Origin: Clostridia bacterium
GTDB taxonomy: Bacteria > Bacillota > Clostridia > Monoglobales > Monoglobaceae
Assembly (NCBI GenBank): GCA_017397725.1
Contig: JAFQIA010000007.1
Location: forward strand, 1 to 64,000
Direction: 5' to 3'
DNA length: 64,000 bases
Shown: positions 10,892 through 19,528 of the stretch, one piece after another
Position numbering within the stretch: position 1 is the first letter of the stretch
Layout: each line of letters starts with the position of its first letter
Made by a program: the position numbers and the translations under genes
The notes under the pieces: model-generated
What the model was told of the DNA's origin: nothing
Seen by the model: the letters and a program-made list of their open reading frames with translations, nothing else
Databases searched by the model: none

Positions 10892-12356
10892 ATTTTTGGA
10901 ATTGGGGTTCGCAAGTCAGGTTGACACCCAGACGGCGGAACACCTTTTCATCCACCGAGGAAAGCATTACTGAAGAATGGACCTCACAACCGCGGAGCTT
11001 GTCCAGTTGCTCCATACATTTTTCTGCCAAGGGGTCGGTTGCCGCACAGATCGAAAGGGCGATCAACGCCTCATCGGTATGCAGTCTGGGGTTGCGGTTG
11101 CCTAAATGTCCCACCTTCAAATGCTGAATGGGTTCAATAATGGTGGGCGAAATCAGATGCACCGCATCATCAATCCCCGCCAAGGTCTTCAAGGCATTGA
11201 GCAACAATGCCGAGGATGCCCCCAACAAATCGGAGGTTTTTCCGGTAACAATCTCACCGCTTGGAAGCTCCATGGCAGCCGCCGGCGCACCGGTAATTGC
11301 CGCCTTTTGAAGTGCAGGCGCAATCACATCACGGTCATTGACGGCGATGCCTGCTTTTTTCATCAGCAGTTCCAGTTTCAGGACAACCTCTTCTGTAAGC
11401 AAGCCCTTACGCTGGTCACAAAGAGCGGTGTAATACCGACGAAGAATTTCCTGACGGGAGGCCGCACAGACAATCTCCTCATCCACAATACAGTTGCCTG
11501 CCATATTCACACCCATATCGGTGGGGGATTTGTAGGGACACTCTCCCACCATCCGTTCAAACATTGCCTTGACCACAGGGAAGATTTCCACATCCCGATT
11601 GTAGTTGACGGTGGTTTCGCCATACGCTTCCAGATGGAAGGGGTCAATCATATTCACATCATTCAAATCAGCGGTTGCCGCCTCGTAGGCAAGATTCACC
11701 GGATGGGAAAGGGTCAGGTTCCAGATGGGGAAGGTTTCAAACTTGGCATAGCCTGCCTGAATCCCCCGCTTGTTTTCATGATACAGCTGAGACATACAGG
11801 TTGCCATTTTTCCGCTGCCGGGTCCCGGTGCGGTCACGACCACCAGTTCTCGGGAGGTTTCGATATATTCATTCTTGCCATAACCGTCATCACTGACAAT
11901 CTTGGCAATATCCGAGGGATAGCCATCAATGAGATAGTGCCGGTACACCCGCACTCCCAACGCCTCCAGACGTTTCTGGAATGCCTCAGCGGTAGGCTGG
12001 CCGCAGAACTGGGTCATCACCACGCTACCCACATACAAGCCGATGGTACGGAAACAATCCATCAGTCGAATCACGTCCATATCATAGGTGATTCCCAAAT
12101 CGCCGCGGAGTTTATTTTTTTCAATATCCCCTGCGTTGATAACAATGACAATCTCCACCCGCTCCTTTAACTGGAGCAGCATCCTCAGCTTACTGTCCGG
12201 CTGAAAGCCCGGCAGCACTCTGGAGGCGTGGTAATCGTCAAACAGCTTGCCGCCAAATTCCAGATACAGCTTGCCGCCAAACTTGGAAATTCTCTCCCGA
12301 ATATGTTCCGACTGCATCCGCAGATATTTCTCGTTATCAAATCCTATTCCCGTCAC
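10890..12356 (-). CDS. DUF1846 family protein
   Basis: The 488-residue product matches the DUF1846 (PF08903) family in length and in segments such as GFDNEKYLRMQSEHIRERI at the N-terminus and HLKVGHLGNRNPRLHTDE near the C-terminus. The family is widespread in anaerobic Firmicutes and other gut bacteria, and its function is unknown. A P-loop-like APGPGSGK occurs near residue 177, suggesting nucleotide binding, which is inference. The start is a GTG with GGGAGG eight bases upstream. It is monocistronic, with its own promoter and terminator. Confidence 0.85.
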   Translation of the reverse strand: MTGIGFDNEKYLRMQSEHIRERISKFGGKLYLEFGGKLFDDYHASRVLPGFQPDSKLRMLLQLKERVEIVIVINAGDIEKNKLRGDLGITYDMDVIRLMDCFRTIGLYVGSVVMTQFCGQPTAEAFQKRLEALGVRVYRHYLIDGYPSDIAKIVSDDGYGKNEYIETSRELVVVTAPGPGSGKMATCMSQLYHENKRGIQAGYAKFETFPIWNLTLSHPVNLAYEAATADLNDVNMIDPFHLEAYGETTVNYNRDVEIFPVVKAMFERMVGECPYKSPTDMGVNMAGNCIVDEEIVCAASRQEILRRYYTALCDQRKGLLTEEVVLKLELLMKKAGIAVNDRDVIAPALQKAAITGAPAAAMELPSGEIVTGKTSDLLGASSALLLNALKTLAGIDDAVHLISPTIIEPIQHLKVGHLGNRNPRLHTDEALIALSICAATDPLAEKCMEQLDKLRGCEVHSSVMLSSVDEKVFRRLGVNLTCEPQFQK

Positions 12357-12397
12357 GGTGTATCCCTCCCCGCATGGTATTCATCTTCCAATTTTTT

Positions 12398-12426
12398 ATT
12401 ATACAAAAAAAACAAACAGGTTGCAA
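12398..12426 (-). promoter_or_regulatory. Promoter of the DUF1846 gene, overlapping a hairpin
   Basis: On the minus strand TTGCAA (12421-12426) and TATAAT (12398-12403) are 17 bases apart. The -35 box lies in the loop of an AACAGGTCTTGCAACCTGTT hairpin followed by a T run, so a terminator-like structure and a promoter share the same bases. Confidence 0.65.
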
Positions 12427-12452
12427 GACCTGTTTTTGATTTTCTGCAAAAA

Positions 12453-12480
12453 AAGTGGGCATTTTGTAAAATGCCCACTT
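12453..12480 (-). terminator. ytfJ operon terminator
   Basis: A perfect 13-bp stem AAGTGGGCATTTT with a two-base loop is followed by seven T on the minus strand, just past the ytfJ stop codon. It closes the lysA-to-ytfJ operon. Confidence 0.85.
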
Positions 12481-12486
12481 AAAATT

Positions 12487-12933
12487 TTAGATTTCACTAA
12501 AGTCCTCTTCATCAATATCGTCTACGGTAACTTCTACTTTCTTCCCCTTGTGAAAAAGCTCTGCCACCTTGTCAATTGCCTCGGGTGCCATATCCAGAAG
12601 CCGGTCATAGATGCCATTCTGGGGCGTGATGGACAACATCCGGATTTTTCCGTTGCCTACCACCAAAAACGCCTCGGGGGTCAAAGAGATGCCGCCGCCG
12701 GTACCGCCGCCGAACATATCCTTGGGCACATCGGCGTTCTTGCCGGCGCGGAATTTTTCAAATTCGGTTCCGCCAACGCCAAAGCCCATTGCCACCTTGG
12801 AAATCGGGATAATCACCGTGCCGTCAGGCGTGGTGATGGGGTCTCCTACAATGGTATTGACATCGATCATACTTTTCAGGCCCTGCAACGCCGTGTACAT
12901 AATTCCCTCAATCGGATGTTTGTTTTCTGCCAT
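12487..12933 (-). CDS. ytfJ: GerW/YtfJ family sporulation protein
   Basis: The 148-residue product matches the YtfJ/GerW family (PF09579): HPIEGIMYTALQGLKSMIDVN at the start, then the central VAMGFGVGGTEF and the glycine-rich FGGGTGGGISLTPEAFLVV. In Bacillus the protein is made in the forespore and affects germination of spores. The ATG at 12933 is chosen because AGGAAG lies seven bases upstream; an in-frame GTG three codons earlier would bury that site. It overlaps the end of the DUF2953 gene by 26 bases, which implies translational coupling. The ytfI-ytfJ pairing is conserved in Firmicutes. Confidence 0.9.
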   Translation of the reverse strand: MAENKHPIEGIMYTALQGLKSMIDVNTIVGDPITTPDGTVIIPISKVAMGFGVGGTEFEKFRAGKNADVPKDMFGGGTGGGISLTPEAFLVVGNGKIRMLSITPQNGIYDRLLDMAPEAIDKVAELFHKGKKVEVTVDDIDEEDFSEI

Positions 12934-13624
12934 TTTTTCCACTTCCTTTTTTTATTTTTTCCCACAGATAAGTAACCGCCATCCGTCCGTACTCTTTGAG
13001 TATCGTATGGATAATATGCGCCGGTCTTACCTTAATTATACTCCTAATTTCCAAATGAAACCGGGGAACATTAAAATTCGGTTCCAGCTCCAGCTTGGGA
13101 TAGTCCATCTTTACATACCCGCACAAAAGGGGGTAAAACACTCCCAAGGCACTCCAGATTGCACCATATGCCATGCCGGTATATGCGGGATTTCCGGTGC
13201 CGAACTCCAATCGAATCTCGGTTTCTTCTATCCAGATTTTATACCTTAACCCCTCAAAGACAGCGGCAAAGCTTTCCCGGGCATCCTCCCAGAGCTGTCG
13301 GTATTCAGCAATGAGTGCGCCGGGCCCGCCCGGTTGATAGCCGCCCTTTTCAGGATCGTAAATTCGTTTTTTATCTTCCTTCCATCGGGAAAGAACGGGA
13401 TTTTCCTTCTCCTCTGCCGAAGCCCCTTTGCGCTTAGAGGGTGCTGCCTGTTTGGAAAAGTCCTTTTCCAGAAGTTTTTTCCGAAAACCCAACCCCCTGA
13501 GTTCGATGGTGAGATTTCTGCCTTTCAGTTCCAAAAAAATCTTCCACCGATGCCACAGCGCTGCGGCCAACAGAAGGAGTGCCGTCAGGATGATTCCCAA
13601 CAATCCAAACAACAGATAGCGCAT
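12908..13624 (-). CDS. DUF2953 domain protein (YtfI-like)
   Basis: The 238-residue product has one N-terminal membrane segment (residues 3-24), a basic linker with KRKGASAEEKE, and a C-terminal domain with IEETEIRLEFGTGNPAYTG and FHLEIRSIIKVRPAHII, typical of DUF2953 (PF11167). This family includes Bacillus YtfI, which is encoded next to ytfJ, as here. Its function is unknown; the company suggests a role in sporulation or the spore envelope. It follows scpB by 20 bases and overlaps ytfJ. Confidence 0.85.
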   Translation of the reverse strand: MRYLLFGLLGIILTALLLLAAALWHRWKIFLELKGRNLTIELRGLGFRKKLLEKDFSKQAAPSKRKGASAEEKENPVLSRWKEDKKRIYDPEKGGYQPGGPGALIAEYRQLWEDARESFAAVFEGLRYKIWIEETEIRLEFGTGNPAYTGMAYGAIWSALGVFYPLLCGYVKMDYPKLELEPNFNVPRFHLEIRSIIKVRPAHIIHTILKEYGRMAVTYLWEKIKKGSGKNGRKQTSD

Positions 13625-13644
13625 ATCTGCAGGCTCCTCTCCGC

Positions 13645-14265
13645 TTAGATTTCGTCTTCCTCAGGCTCTTCCTGAAGATTCATCGGGGGCAGCATCCCAA
13701 TTTGCTCTGCCTCCAGCTCCATACTGATTTGTTCGCCCTCATCCTCGGGGGTGCCAAAGGTTTCAAACTCCGGCAAATCTGCCAGAGATGGGATACCGAA
13801 AATACGCAAAAATTCCTGGGTGGTTCCAAACAAAATCGGTCTTCCCGGCGCATCCAGCCTCCCCTTTTCTTCAATGAGGTTTCGCTCCATCAGTCGGTTC
13901 ACCACATAATCGCAGTTGACCCCACGGATATGCTCAATGGCACTGCGGGTCACCGGTTGCTTGTATGCCACAATGGCAAGCACCTCGATGGCGGCATTGG
14001 AAAGACTCTGCTTCCGTCTTGGCTCTGCCAGCATCGCCACATAGTCGTGGTACTCCCCACGGGTGCACATCTGATAGGCATCCTCCATCTGGATGATATG
14101 GATGCCCCGCCGCTCGAAGTTATAGCTATCCATCATCTTCTTCAAAATCTCCCGCAGGGATTTTTTGTCCACATCCACAATGTCCGCCAGTTTTTCCAGT
14201 TCCACAGCATCGCCTGCCGCAAACAAAACCGCTTCCAGAATCGATTGTATTTCTCTGATTTCCAT
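13645..14265 (-). CDS. scpB: Segregation and condensation protein B
   Basis: This 206-residue protein is the ScpB kleisin-partner subunit of the SMC-ScpAB condensin, which organises and helps segregate the chromosome. Two winged-helix domains are visible: the first has IQSILEAVLFAAGDAV, and the second has LSNAAIEVLAIVAYKQPVTR and GRPILFGTTQEFLRIFGI. The acidic C-terminal 35 residues are typically variable. It begins 16 bases after scpA. Confidence 0.95.
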   Translation of the reverse strand: MEIREIQSILEAVLFAAGDAVELEKLADIVDVDKKSLREILKKMMDSYNFERRGIHIIQMEDAYQMCTRGEYHDYVAMLAEPRRKQSLSNAAIEVLAIVAYKQPVTRSAIEHIRGVNCDYVVNRLMERNLIEEKGRLDAPGRPILFGTTQEFLRIFGIPSLADLPEFETFGTPEDEGEQISMELEAEQIGMLPPMNLQEEPEEDEI

Positions 14266-14281
14266 ATGCTTACAGCCTTTC

Positions 14282-15052
14282 TTAATCCTCTATACTATTG
14301 AGGTCCACATCCTCTGCATTGCCGGTCCGGAAAATCTGAGGATTGGAAAAATCCCCCTGCTCCTCATATTCTATCCGGATTTTCTTCAATTTAATCAGTT
14401 CCAGCACCGCCAAGAAGGATGCCACCGCCTCGGGTCGGGATTTGATGCCCCGAAAAAGTTCCCGAAACTTCAGTCGGCTCTTTTTCAAAAGCCGGTTCCA
14501 GATGCTTGCCACCTTTTCCCGCATCGAAACCTTTTCGTGTCCCACAATGCCGTGGAAGGAATGCTTGGGCGGCGGTTGCTTGCGCTCTAATTTTTGATAT
14601 GCCCGCTTGTAGGCAAGAATCAAGTTTTCGGGGGTCATCCCCGCATAGCTCCACTCTGCCGGCGGGCGCTCAATCAAATCCGGAACCTTAAAGAACATCG
14701 ATGCACCAATGGATTGACGGGGGCGAAGATATTCCGCTGCATCCTTGATTTTGCTGTACTCCACCAACCGCCGAATCAGTTCTTCCTTGGGGTCAATGGC
14801 ATCTTCCTCATCCTCTTCGGGTTTGGGAAGAAGCATACGGGATTTGATTTGCAGCAATGTGGCTGCCAGAACCAAGAACTCGCTGGAAACCTCCAAATCC
14901 ATCTCCTGCATCTCCTGTACCACAGCAAGGTACTGGTCCAGAATGATAGAGATGGGGATATCGTAAATGCTGACCTTGTTTTTGCGGACCAAGGTCAACA
15001 ACAAATCCAACGGCCCCTCAAAATGTTCCAGCTTGAAGTTTAACTGCTCCAT
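14282..15052 (-). CDS. scpA: Segregation and condensation protein A
   Basis: This 256-residue kleisin bridges the SMC heads. The N-terminal motif FEGPLDLLLTLVRKNKVSIYD and the C-terminal winged helix (FLAVLELIKLKKIRIEYEEQ) are diagnostic. The ATG at 15052 has GAGGTG seven bases upstream; a GTG three codons earlier would overlap that site. The gene starts 11 bases after the M50 protease gene. Chromosome condensation genes downstream of lysA in one operon is an arrangement seen in Clostridia. Confidence 0.95.
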   Translation of the reverse strand: MEQLNFKLEHFEGPLDLLLTLVRKNKVSIYDIPISIILDQYLAVVQEMQEMDLEVSSEFLVLAATLLQIKSRMLLPKPEEDEEDAIDPKEELIRRLVEYSKIKDAAEYLRPRQSIGASMFFKVPDLIERPPAEWSYAGMTPENLILAYKRAYQKLERKQPPPKHSFHGIVGHEKVSMREKVASIWNRLLKKSRLKFRELFRGIKSRPEAVASFLAVLELIKLKKIRIEYEEQGDFSNPQIFRTGNAEDVDLNSIED

Positions 15053-15063
15053 AGGTAACACCT

Positions 15064-15750
15064 CTACAACAATACACCAATTAACAAGTTATAAAATGAA
15101 AGAATCACATTTTCACAGCTGTATAAAAAGCTATTGAAAAAGGGTAAATTGATTAAAATAATCAAAATGATAAATCCGTAGCGTTCCCACTGCATCAACC
15201 AAAAATAAAGTCTTGCAGGCAGGATTGCCGTCAACACCTTGGACCCGTCAAGGGGCGGAACCGGAATCAAGTTGAAGATACCCAGGCCCAGATTGATGAC
15301 AACCAAGTAGTAGCATATCATGTGGCATACCTCTGCCAGACGGTAACCCACCGTCACTTCACCGGTGGTGTATAATACCTGAAACAAAAGTACGGTCCCC
15401 AGCTGTGCCACAAACGCCAGCAAGAAGTTGGAAATGGGTCCTGCTAAAGAGGTCAGCACCATTCCTGCCTTTTTATGCTTAAAGTTCCACGGATTCACCG
15501 GAACCGGTCTTGCCCAGCCAAAGCCGAACAGGAACAGGCAAAGAGCGCCCATAGGCTCCAGATGATGTAAGGGATTCATAGAAAGCCTGCCCGATGATTT
15601 TGCGGTTTTGTCCCCCATCCAGTATGCCGCAAGCCCGTGACAAAGCTCGTGCACCGTCAGGGAAAGCAGAACGCAGAACACCAATATTAACAGATAAAGC
15701 AGCTTCTCCACGCCATTGAGATTGCCGTTACGAAGTACTGAGAATAACAT
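15064..15750 (-). CDS. Site-2 protease family (M50) membrane metalloprotease
   Basis: The 228-residue polytopic protein has the zinc motif HELCH in the first half (residues of about 34-38) and the second metal-ligand motif NLIPVPPLDGSK near residue 165, with four to six membrane segments. This small S2P subgroup lies beside scpA in many Firmicutes. Substrates are unknown; regulated intramembrane proteolysis is the family role. Confidence 0.88.
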   Translation of the reverse strand: MLFSVLRNGNLNGVEKLLYLLILVFCVLLSLTVHELCHGLAAYWMGDKTAKSSGRLSMNPLHHLEPMGALCLFLFGFGWARPVPVNPWNFKHKKAGMVLTSLAGPISNFLLAFVAQLGTVLLFQVLYTTGEVTVGYRLAEVCHMICYYLVVINLGLGIFNLIPVPPLDGSKVLTAILPARLYFWLMQWERYGFIILIILINLPFFNSFLYSCENVILSFYNLLIGVLL

Positions 15751-15768
15751 ATTCCTTCCCTCTTTCTA

Positions 15769-17070
15769 CTATAAATCACAATTGAGCAAATCCTCATAAC
15801 GCTCACGCCGAACCGCCAGACTTGCTTTGCCGTCCTTCAGCATCACCACCGGCGGGCGGGGAATCCGGTTATAGTTGCTCGCCATCGAATAATGGTACGC
15901 ACCGGTTGCCAGCATTGCAAGGAGGTCTCCCGGCTCCACCTTGGGAAGGGCAATATCCCGAATGAGGATGTCCCCCGATTCACAGCATTTGCCTGCAACC
16001 GTCACCGTCATTTCCGGCTCACCCAACGGATTGCGGGGGAGCACCGCCTCGTATTCTGCTCCGTACATAATATGACGGGGGTTGTCCGCCATACCGCCGT
16101 CCACCGACACATAGGTGCGGACATTGGGGATTTCTTTGACGCATCCCACCGTATAAAGGGTGAGTCCCGCCGACGCCACAATGGACCGTCCGGGTTCAAT
16201 CACAATAAAGGGCAGGTTCATCCCAAGACGGGCACATTCCTGATGCACCACCTGAGACACCGCCTCCATATAGCGGTCGTAGTCAATGGGCATATCCTCT
16301 TTCACATACTTGATGCCAAAGCCGCCGCCCAGATTCAGTTCTTTGAGTTCCAACCCGAAGGCATCCTTGACGGTTGCCATCAGCTTTAGCATCACCTTTG
16401 CCGCCATCTGGAAGGGTTCCAGTTCAAAAATCTGAGAACCAATGTGGCAATGGATGCCTACAACCTCTACCGAAGAAAGCTTTGCGGCATAGCCGATGAT
16501 TTCCTCTGCCTCACCGGTTTCCAGCGCAACCCCGAACTTGGAATCAATCTGTCCGGTCTGGATAAAGCTGTGGGTATGGGCATCGATGCCCGGCTTGATG
16601 CGGAAAAGAATCTTTGCGATTTTTCCCATCTCACCGGCAATCCGATTCAGCATATCCAGTTCATAGCGGTTGTCCACCACAAATCTGCCAACGCCATACT
16701 CCAGTGCAAGGGTCAGCTCCGCCTCGGTCTTGTTGTTTCCATGAAAATAGATTTTTTCTGCAGGGAATCCTGCCTGAAGTGCAGTATAAAGCTCGCCGCC
16801 GGACACCACATCGATGCCCATTCCCTCCTCCTGCATCATCCGATAAATCGCCTTGCAGGAAAAGGCTTTGCTGGCATAGAGTACCAGTCCGTTGCCGTCA
16901 TAATATTCCTCAATACTTTTGCGGTATGTCCGGCAGTTTTGACGAATCTGCATTTCATCCATCACATAGGCGGGGGTGCCAAACTGGCGGGCAACCTCAG
17001 TGAGATCACAACCAGCCATGGAGAGATTTCCGTTTTCGTTCACCGTCAGACAATCCATCACGAATTGCAT
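15769..17070 (-). CDS. lysA: Diaminopimelate decarboxylase
   Basis: The 433-residue enzyme makes L-lysine from meso-diaminopimelate with pyridoxal phosphate. The PLP lysine is K68 in YASKAFSCK. HCHIGSQ, the GGGFGIKY glycine loop, CCESGD and the C-terminal GAYHYSMASNYN follow in the expected order for fold-III decarboxylases. GGAGG lies nine bases before the ATG. It is the first gene of the operon that continues into scpA-scpB. Confidence 0.95.
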   Translation of the reverse strand: MQFVMDCLTVNENGNLSMAGCDLTEVARQFGTPAYVMDEMQIRQNCRTYRKSIEEYYDGNGLVLYASKAFSCKAIYRMMQEEGMGIDVVSGGELYTALQAGFPAEKIYFHGNNKTEAELTLALEYGVGRFVVDNRYELDMLNRIAGEMGKIAKILFRIKPGIDAHTHSFIQTGQIDSKFGVALETGEAEEIIGYAAKLSSVEVVGIHCHIGSQIFELEPFQMAAKVMLKLMATVKDAFGLELKELNLGGGFGIKYVKEDMPIDYDRYMEAVSQVVHQECARLGMNLPFIVIEPGRSIVASAGLTLYTVGCVKEIPNVRTYVSVDGGMADNPRHIMYGAEYEAVLPRNPLGEPEMTVTVAGKCCESGDILIRDIALPKVEPGDLLAMLATGAYHYSMASNYNRIPRPPVVMLKDGKASLAVRRERYEDLLNCDL

Positions 17071-17131
17071 TGCTGTCAGCCTCCTCTTGTCTATCCATAA
17101 AAAGAAAAATTTACTATTTTCCTAATTATAT

Positions 17132-17160
17132 AGTATAGCACATAGGAAATCGTTTGTCAA
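17132..17160 (-). promoter_or_regulatory. Sigma-A promoter of the lysA-scpAB operon
   Basis: On the minus strand TTGACA (17155-17160) and TATACT (17132-17137) are 17 bases apart, 60 bases before the lysA start. I see no lysine riboswitch in the short leader. Confidence 0.8.
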
Positions 17161-17203
17161 ACAACCAAATAATTAGAAAAAATGAATTTTTTTCAAAAAA
17201 CAC

Positions 17204-17232
17204 TTGCATCTTAAGAATGATTGTGCTATACT
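17204..17232 (+). promoter_or_regulatory. Sigma-A promoter of rpsB-tsf
   Basis: TTGCAT (17204-17209) and TATACT (17227-17232) are 17 bases apart, with TGC before the -10. It is back to back with the lysA promoter. Confidence 0.75.
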
Positions 17233-17241
17233 GTTATGGCG

Positions 17242-17343
17242 TTTGGGCAGATTTTGTCCAAATAGCATCAAATACACACGCTTGGCGATTGCCTGAAAAG
17301 TGCCGCACACCCATGACGGTTTCAGGGTAAAATGACCCAAGCG
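17242..17343 (+). promoter_or_regulatory. Structured rpsB leader, candidate S2 autoregulatory RNA
   Basis: Two structures precede rpsB. TTTGG/CCAAA closes a first hairpin at about 17243-17261. A second, nested one pairs CGCTTGG (17279-17285) with CCAAGCG (17337-17343) and CCTGAAA (17292-17298) with TTTCAGG (17320-17326) around a small CCG/CGG stem. The outer stem ends just before the ribosome site region. Ribosomal protein S2 represses its own leader in E. coli and related leaders are known in other bacteria; whether this one does so is inference. Confidence 0.55.
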
Positions 17344-17371
17344 GAGGAAAAAACTATGGAGGTGTTAAATC

Positions 17372-18124
17372 ATGGGAGTTATTCAAATGAAGCAGTTGCT
17401 TGAAGCAGGTGTTCACTTCGGACACCAGACCCGTCGTTGGAACCCTAAAATGGCGGAGTACATTTTCACCGAGAGAAATGGTATTTATATCATCGATCTC
17501 CAGAAGACCGTAAAGAAGATTGAGGAAGCTTACTACTTTATTCGTGACATCGCAGCAGATGGCGGAAACATTCTTTTTGTCGGCACCAAAAAGCAGGCAC
17601 AGGATGCAATCCGTGAAGAGGCTGAGCGTACCGGTATGTATTTTGTAAACGCAAGATGGCTGGGCGGTATGCTGACCAACTTCAAGACCATCAAGAAGAG
17701 AATCGAGCGTCTTTATCAGTTGGAAAAGATGGCAGAAGACGGCACCATGGCTCTGCTTCCCAAGAAAGAGGTTATCAAACTGAACCTGGAGCAGGAAAAG
17801 CTGGAGAAGTTCCTGGGCGGTATCAAAGAGATGAAAGACCTGCCCGCTGCTCTGTTCGTAGTTGACCCCAGAAAAGAAAAGAACGCAATCGCAGAGGCAC
17901 ACAAGCTGGGTATTCCGGTAATCGCAATCGTTGATACCAACTGTGACCCTGAAGAGGCTGACTTCCCCATCCCCGGTAACGACGATGCAATCCGCGCGGT
18001 AAAACTGATTGTTTCTACCATCGGTAACGCAATCATCGAGGGCAGACAGGGCGAGCAGAACGCTCCCGCTGCTGCTGAGGAGACCGAGGCTGAAGTATCC
18101 TTGGATATGCTTGACGAAGAATAA
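17372..18124 (+). CDS. rpsB: 30S ribosomal protein S2
   Basis: The 250-residue protein shows the S2 signature [21 protein letters not shown] at the start, [15 protein letters not shown], and the second signature [20 protein letters not shown] followed by [13 protein letters not shown]. It ends in an Ala/Glu-rich tail. GGAGGTG lies seven bases before the ATG. It is followed by tsf after 45 bases, the near-universal bacterial order. Confidence 0.98.
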   Translation: MGVIQMKQLLEAGVHFGHQTRRWNPKMAEYIFTERNGIYIIDLQKTVKKIEEAYYFIRDIAADGGNILFVGTKKQAQDAIREEAERTGMYFVNARWLGGMLTNFKTIKKRIERLYQLEKMAEDGTMALLPKKEVIKLNLEQEKLEKFLGGIKEMKDLPAALFVVDPRKEKNAIAEAHKLGIPVIAIVDTNCDPEEADFPIPGNDDAIRAVKLIVSTIGNAIIEGRQGEQNAPAAAEETEAEVSLDMLDEE

Positions 18125-18169
18125 GAACCTGCCGTTTTCGGCAAACAGATAAGAAAGGAAGAGATTCTT

Positions 18170-19081
18170 ATGGCATTTACTGCACAAGATGTTAAAAAGT
18201 TGAGAGAAATGACCAACTGCGGTATGATGGACTGCAAAAAAGCCCTGACCGAAACCGACGGCGATATGGACAAGGCTGTGGAGTTCCTGAGAGAAAAGGG
18301 ACTTGCTACCGCTGCTAAAAAAGCAGGCAGAATCGCATCTGAGGGTATGGTTGAAGCAATCGTCATTGACGGTGTTGGTGTTGCTGTTGAAGTAAACTCC
18401 GAAACCGACTTTGTTGCAAAGAATGCAGATTTCCAGAACTTTGTACACGCAATTGCAGAAGTTATCGCAAAAGAGAACCCCGCTGACGTTGAGGCTCTGA
18501 AGGAAATGAAGATCAGCGACAGCCAGACTGTTGGCGAAGCATTGACCGAGAAAATCGCTACCATCGGCGAGAATATGAACATCCGTCGTTTTGAGCGTTT
18601 TGATGGTGTCAATCAGGCATACATTCATGCCGGTGGCAGAATCGGTGTTCTGGTAAACTTTGAAGTTGCTGACGCTTCCAAAGCAAACGACGAAGCTTTC
18701 GTTACCATGGCAAAGGACGTTGCAATGCAGATTGCAGCAATCGCTCCTCAGTATGTTCGTGAAGAAGAGGTTCCCGCTGACGTAGTGGAACACGAAAAGG
18801 GCATCCTGAAAGCACAGGCACTCAATGAGGGCAAGCCCGAAGCAATCGTTGAAAAGATGATTGTTGGCCGTATCAAGAAGTTCTTCAAGGACATCTGTCT
18901 GGTAGAACAACCCTTTGTTAAGGATGGCGACATCACCGTTGGCAAGTATGTAGAGAACGTTGCAAAATCTCTGGGCACCGAAATCAAGATTGCAAAATTT
19001 GCACGTCTTGAAAAGGGTGAAGGCCTGGAAAAGAGAGAAGACAACTTTGCAGACGAAGTTGCAAAGATGATGGGCAACTAA
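18170..19081 (+). CDS. tsf: Elongation factor Ts
   Basis: The 303-residue guanine-nucleotide exchange factor for EF-Tu begins with the UBA-like domain LREMTNCGMMDCKKAL, then GRIASEGMV and the catalytic-core segment NSETDFVAKN. AAAGGAAG precedes the ATG by about nine bases. It shares the rpsB promoter and is closed by a terminator 16 bases after its stop. Confidence 0.98.
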   Translation: MAFTAQDVKKLREMTNCGMMDCKKALTETDGDMDKAVEFLREKGLATAAKKAGRIASEGMVEAIVIDGVGVAVEVNSETDFVAKNADFQNFVHAIAEVIAKENPADVEALKEMKISDSQTVGEALTEKIATIGENMNIRRFERFDGVNQAYIHAGGRIGVLVNFEVADASKANDEAFVTMAKDVAMQIAAIAPQYVREEEVPADVVEHEKGILKAQALNEGKPEAIVEKMIVGRIKKFFKDICLVEQPFVKDGDITVGKYVENVAKSLGTEIKIAKFARLEKGEGLEKREDNFADEVAKMMGN

Positions 19082-19096
19082 TTTCAAACAATCCAC

Positions 19097-19129
19097 AAAA
19101 GGAACGAATCTGAGATTCGTTCCTTTTTT
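19097..19129 (+). terminator. rpsB-tsf terminator
   Basis: AAGGAACGAATC-TG-AGATTCGTTCC-type hairpin preceded by A and followed by TTTTTT. Confidence 0.85.
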
Positions 19130-19471
19130 ATTTTTCATCAAAAAACGAGGCTTGTCTACACTAAAAAATCGAATTTGTCAAGAAGAAAAATAATTTATTA
19201 TGTAAACCATTTTGTAACATACTTGTAACACAAAAAATTCTCTGTCAAAATAACTCACATTTGGAAAAATCCGCAAACCCACGTTTTATCAATTATTCAC
19301 AAAGTTATCCACATTTTCCACAGTTTTGCACAGTGGAAAGTGCGAAAAGGGGAGTTTTCCACAGCCCACGCATTTATGGGAAAAGACGGACATCCGTAGT
19401 GTGACATTTGGTTTACAATAAAATTACAAAATTTTTTCATAGCTCGGTCCGGGATACTTTTTATTTTTTTC
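19130..19471. other. Gene-free AT-rich stretch with DnaA-box-like cluster
   Basis: No gene is supported in the 447 bases between tsf and the next start. Its centre holds five DnaA-box-like nonamers flanked on both sides by AT-rich DNA (about 19180-19260 and 19400-19475). Confidence 0.6.
19293..19363 (+). promoter_or_regulatory. Cluster of five DnaA-box-like sites
   Basis: In the same orientation I read TTATTCACA (19293-19301), the exact consensus TTATCCACA (19305-19313), TTTTCCACA (19314-19322), TTTTGCACA (19324-19332) and TTTTCCACA (19355-19363). Two fit TTATNCACA fully and three differ by one base. Such density suggests DnaA binding, either as an origin-like element, a DnaA-titration site or a regulatory region. 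Neither dnaA nor dnaN is nearby. Confidence 0.6.
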
Positions 19472-19500
19472 TTGTATGTAGAGGGAATTTATGCTATACT
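19472..19500 (+). promoter_or_regulatory. Promoter of the DUF512-der-plsY-gpsA unit
   Basis: TTGTAT (19472-19477) and TATACT (19495-19500), 17 bases apart, with TGC before the -10 element, 28 bases upstream of the first ATG. Confidence 0.7.
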
Positions 19501-19528
19501 AAAATAATAAGAAGAAAGGGGGATGCCT

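Noticed and set aside
17354-19141. A 595-codon minus-strand frame across rpsB-tsf
   Set aside because: It covers two certain genes and is Cys/Phe-rich low-information sequence typical of reverse reading.
19130-19471. The DnaA-box cluster as the chromosomal origin
   Set aside because: dnaA-dnaN are absent and gene orientation to the right points mostly toward the site. Kept only as a DnaA-site cluster.
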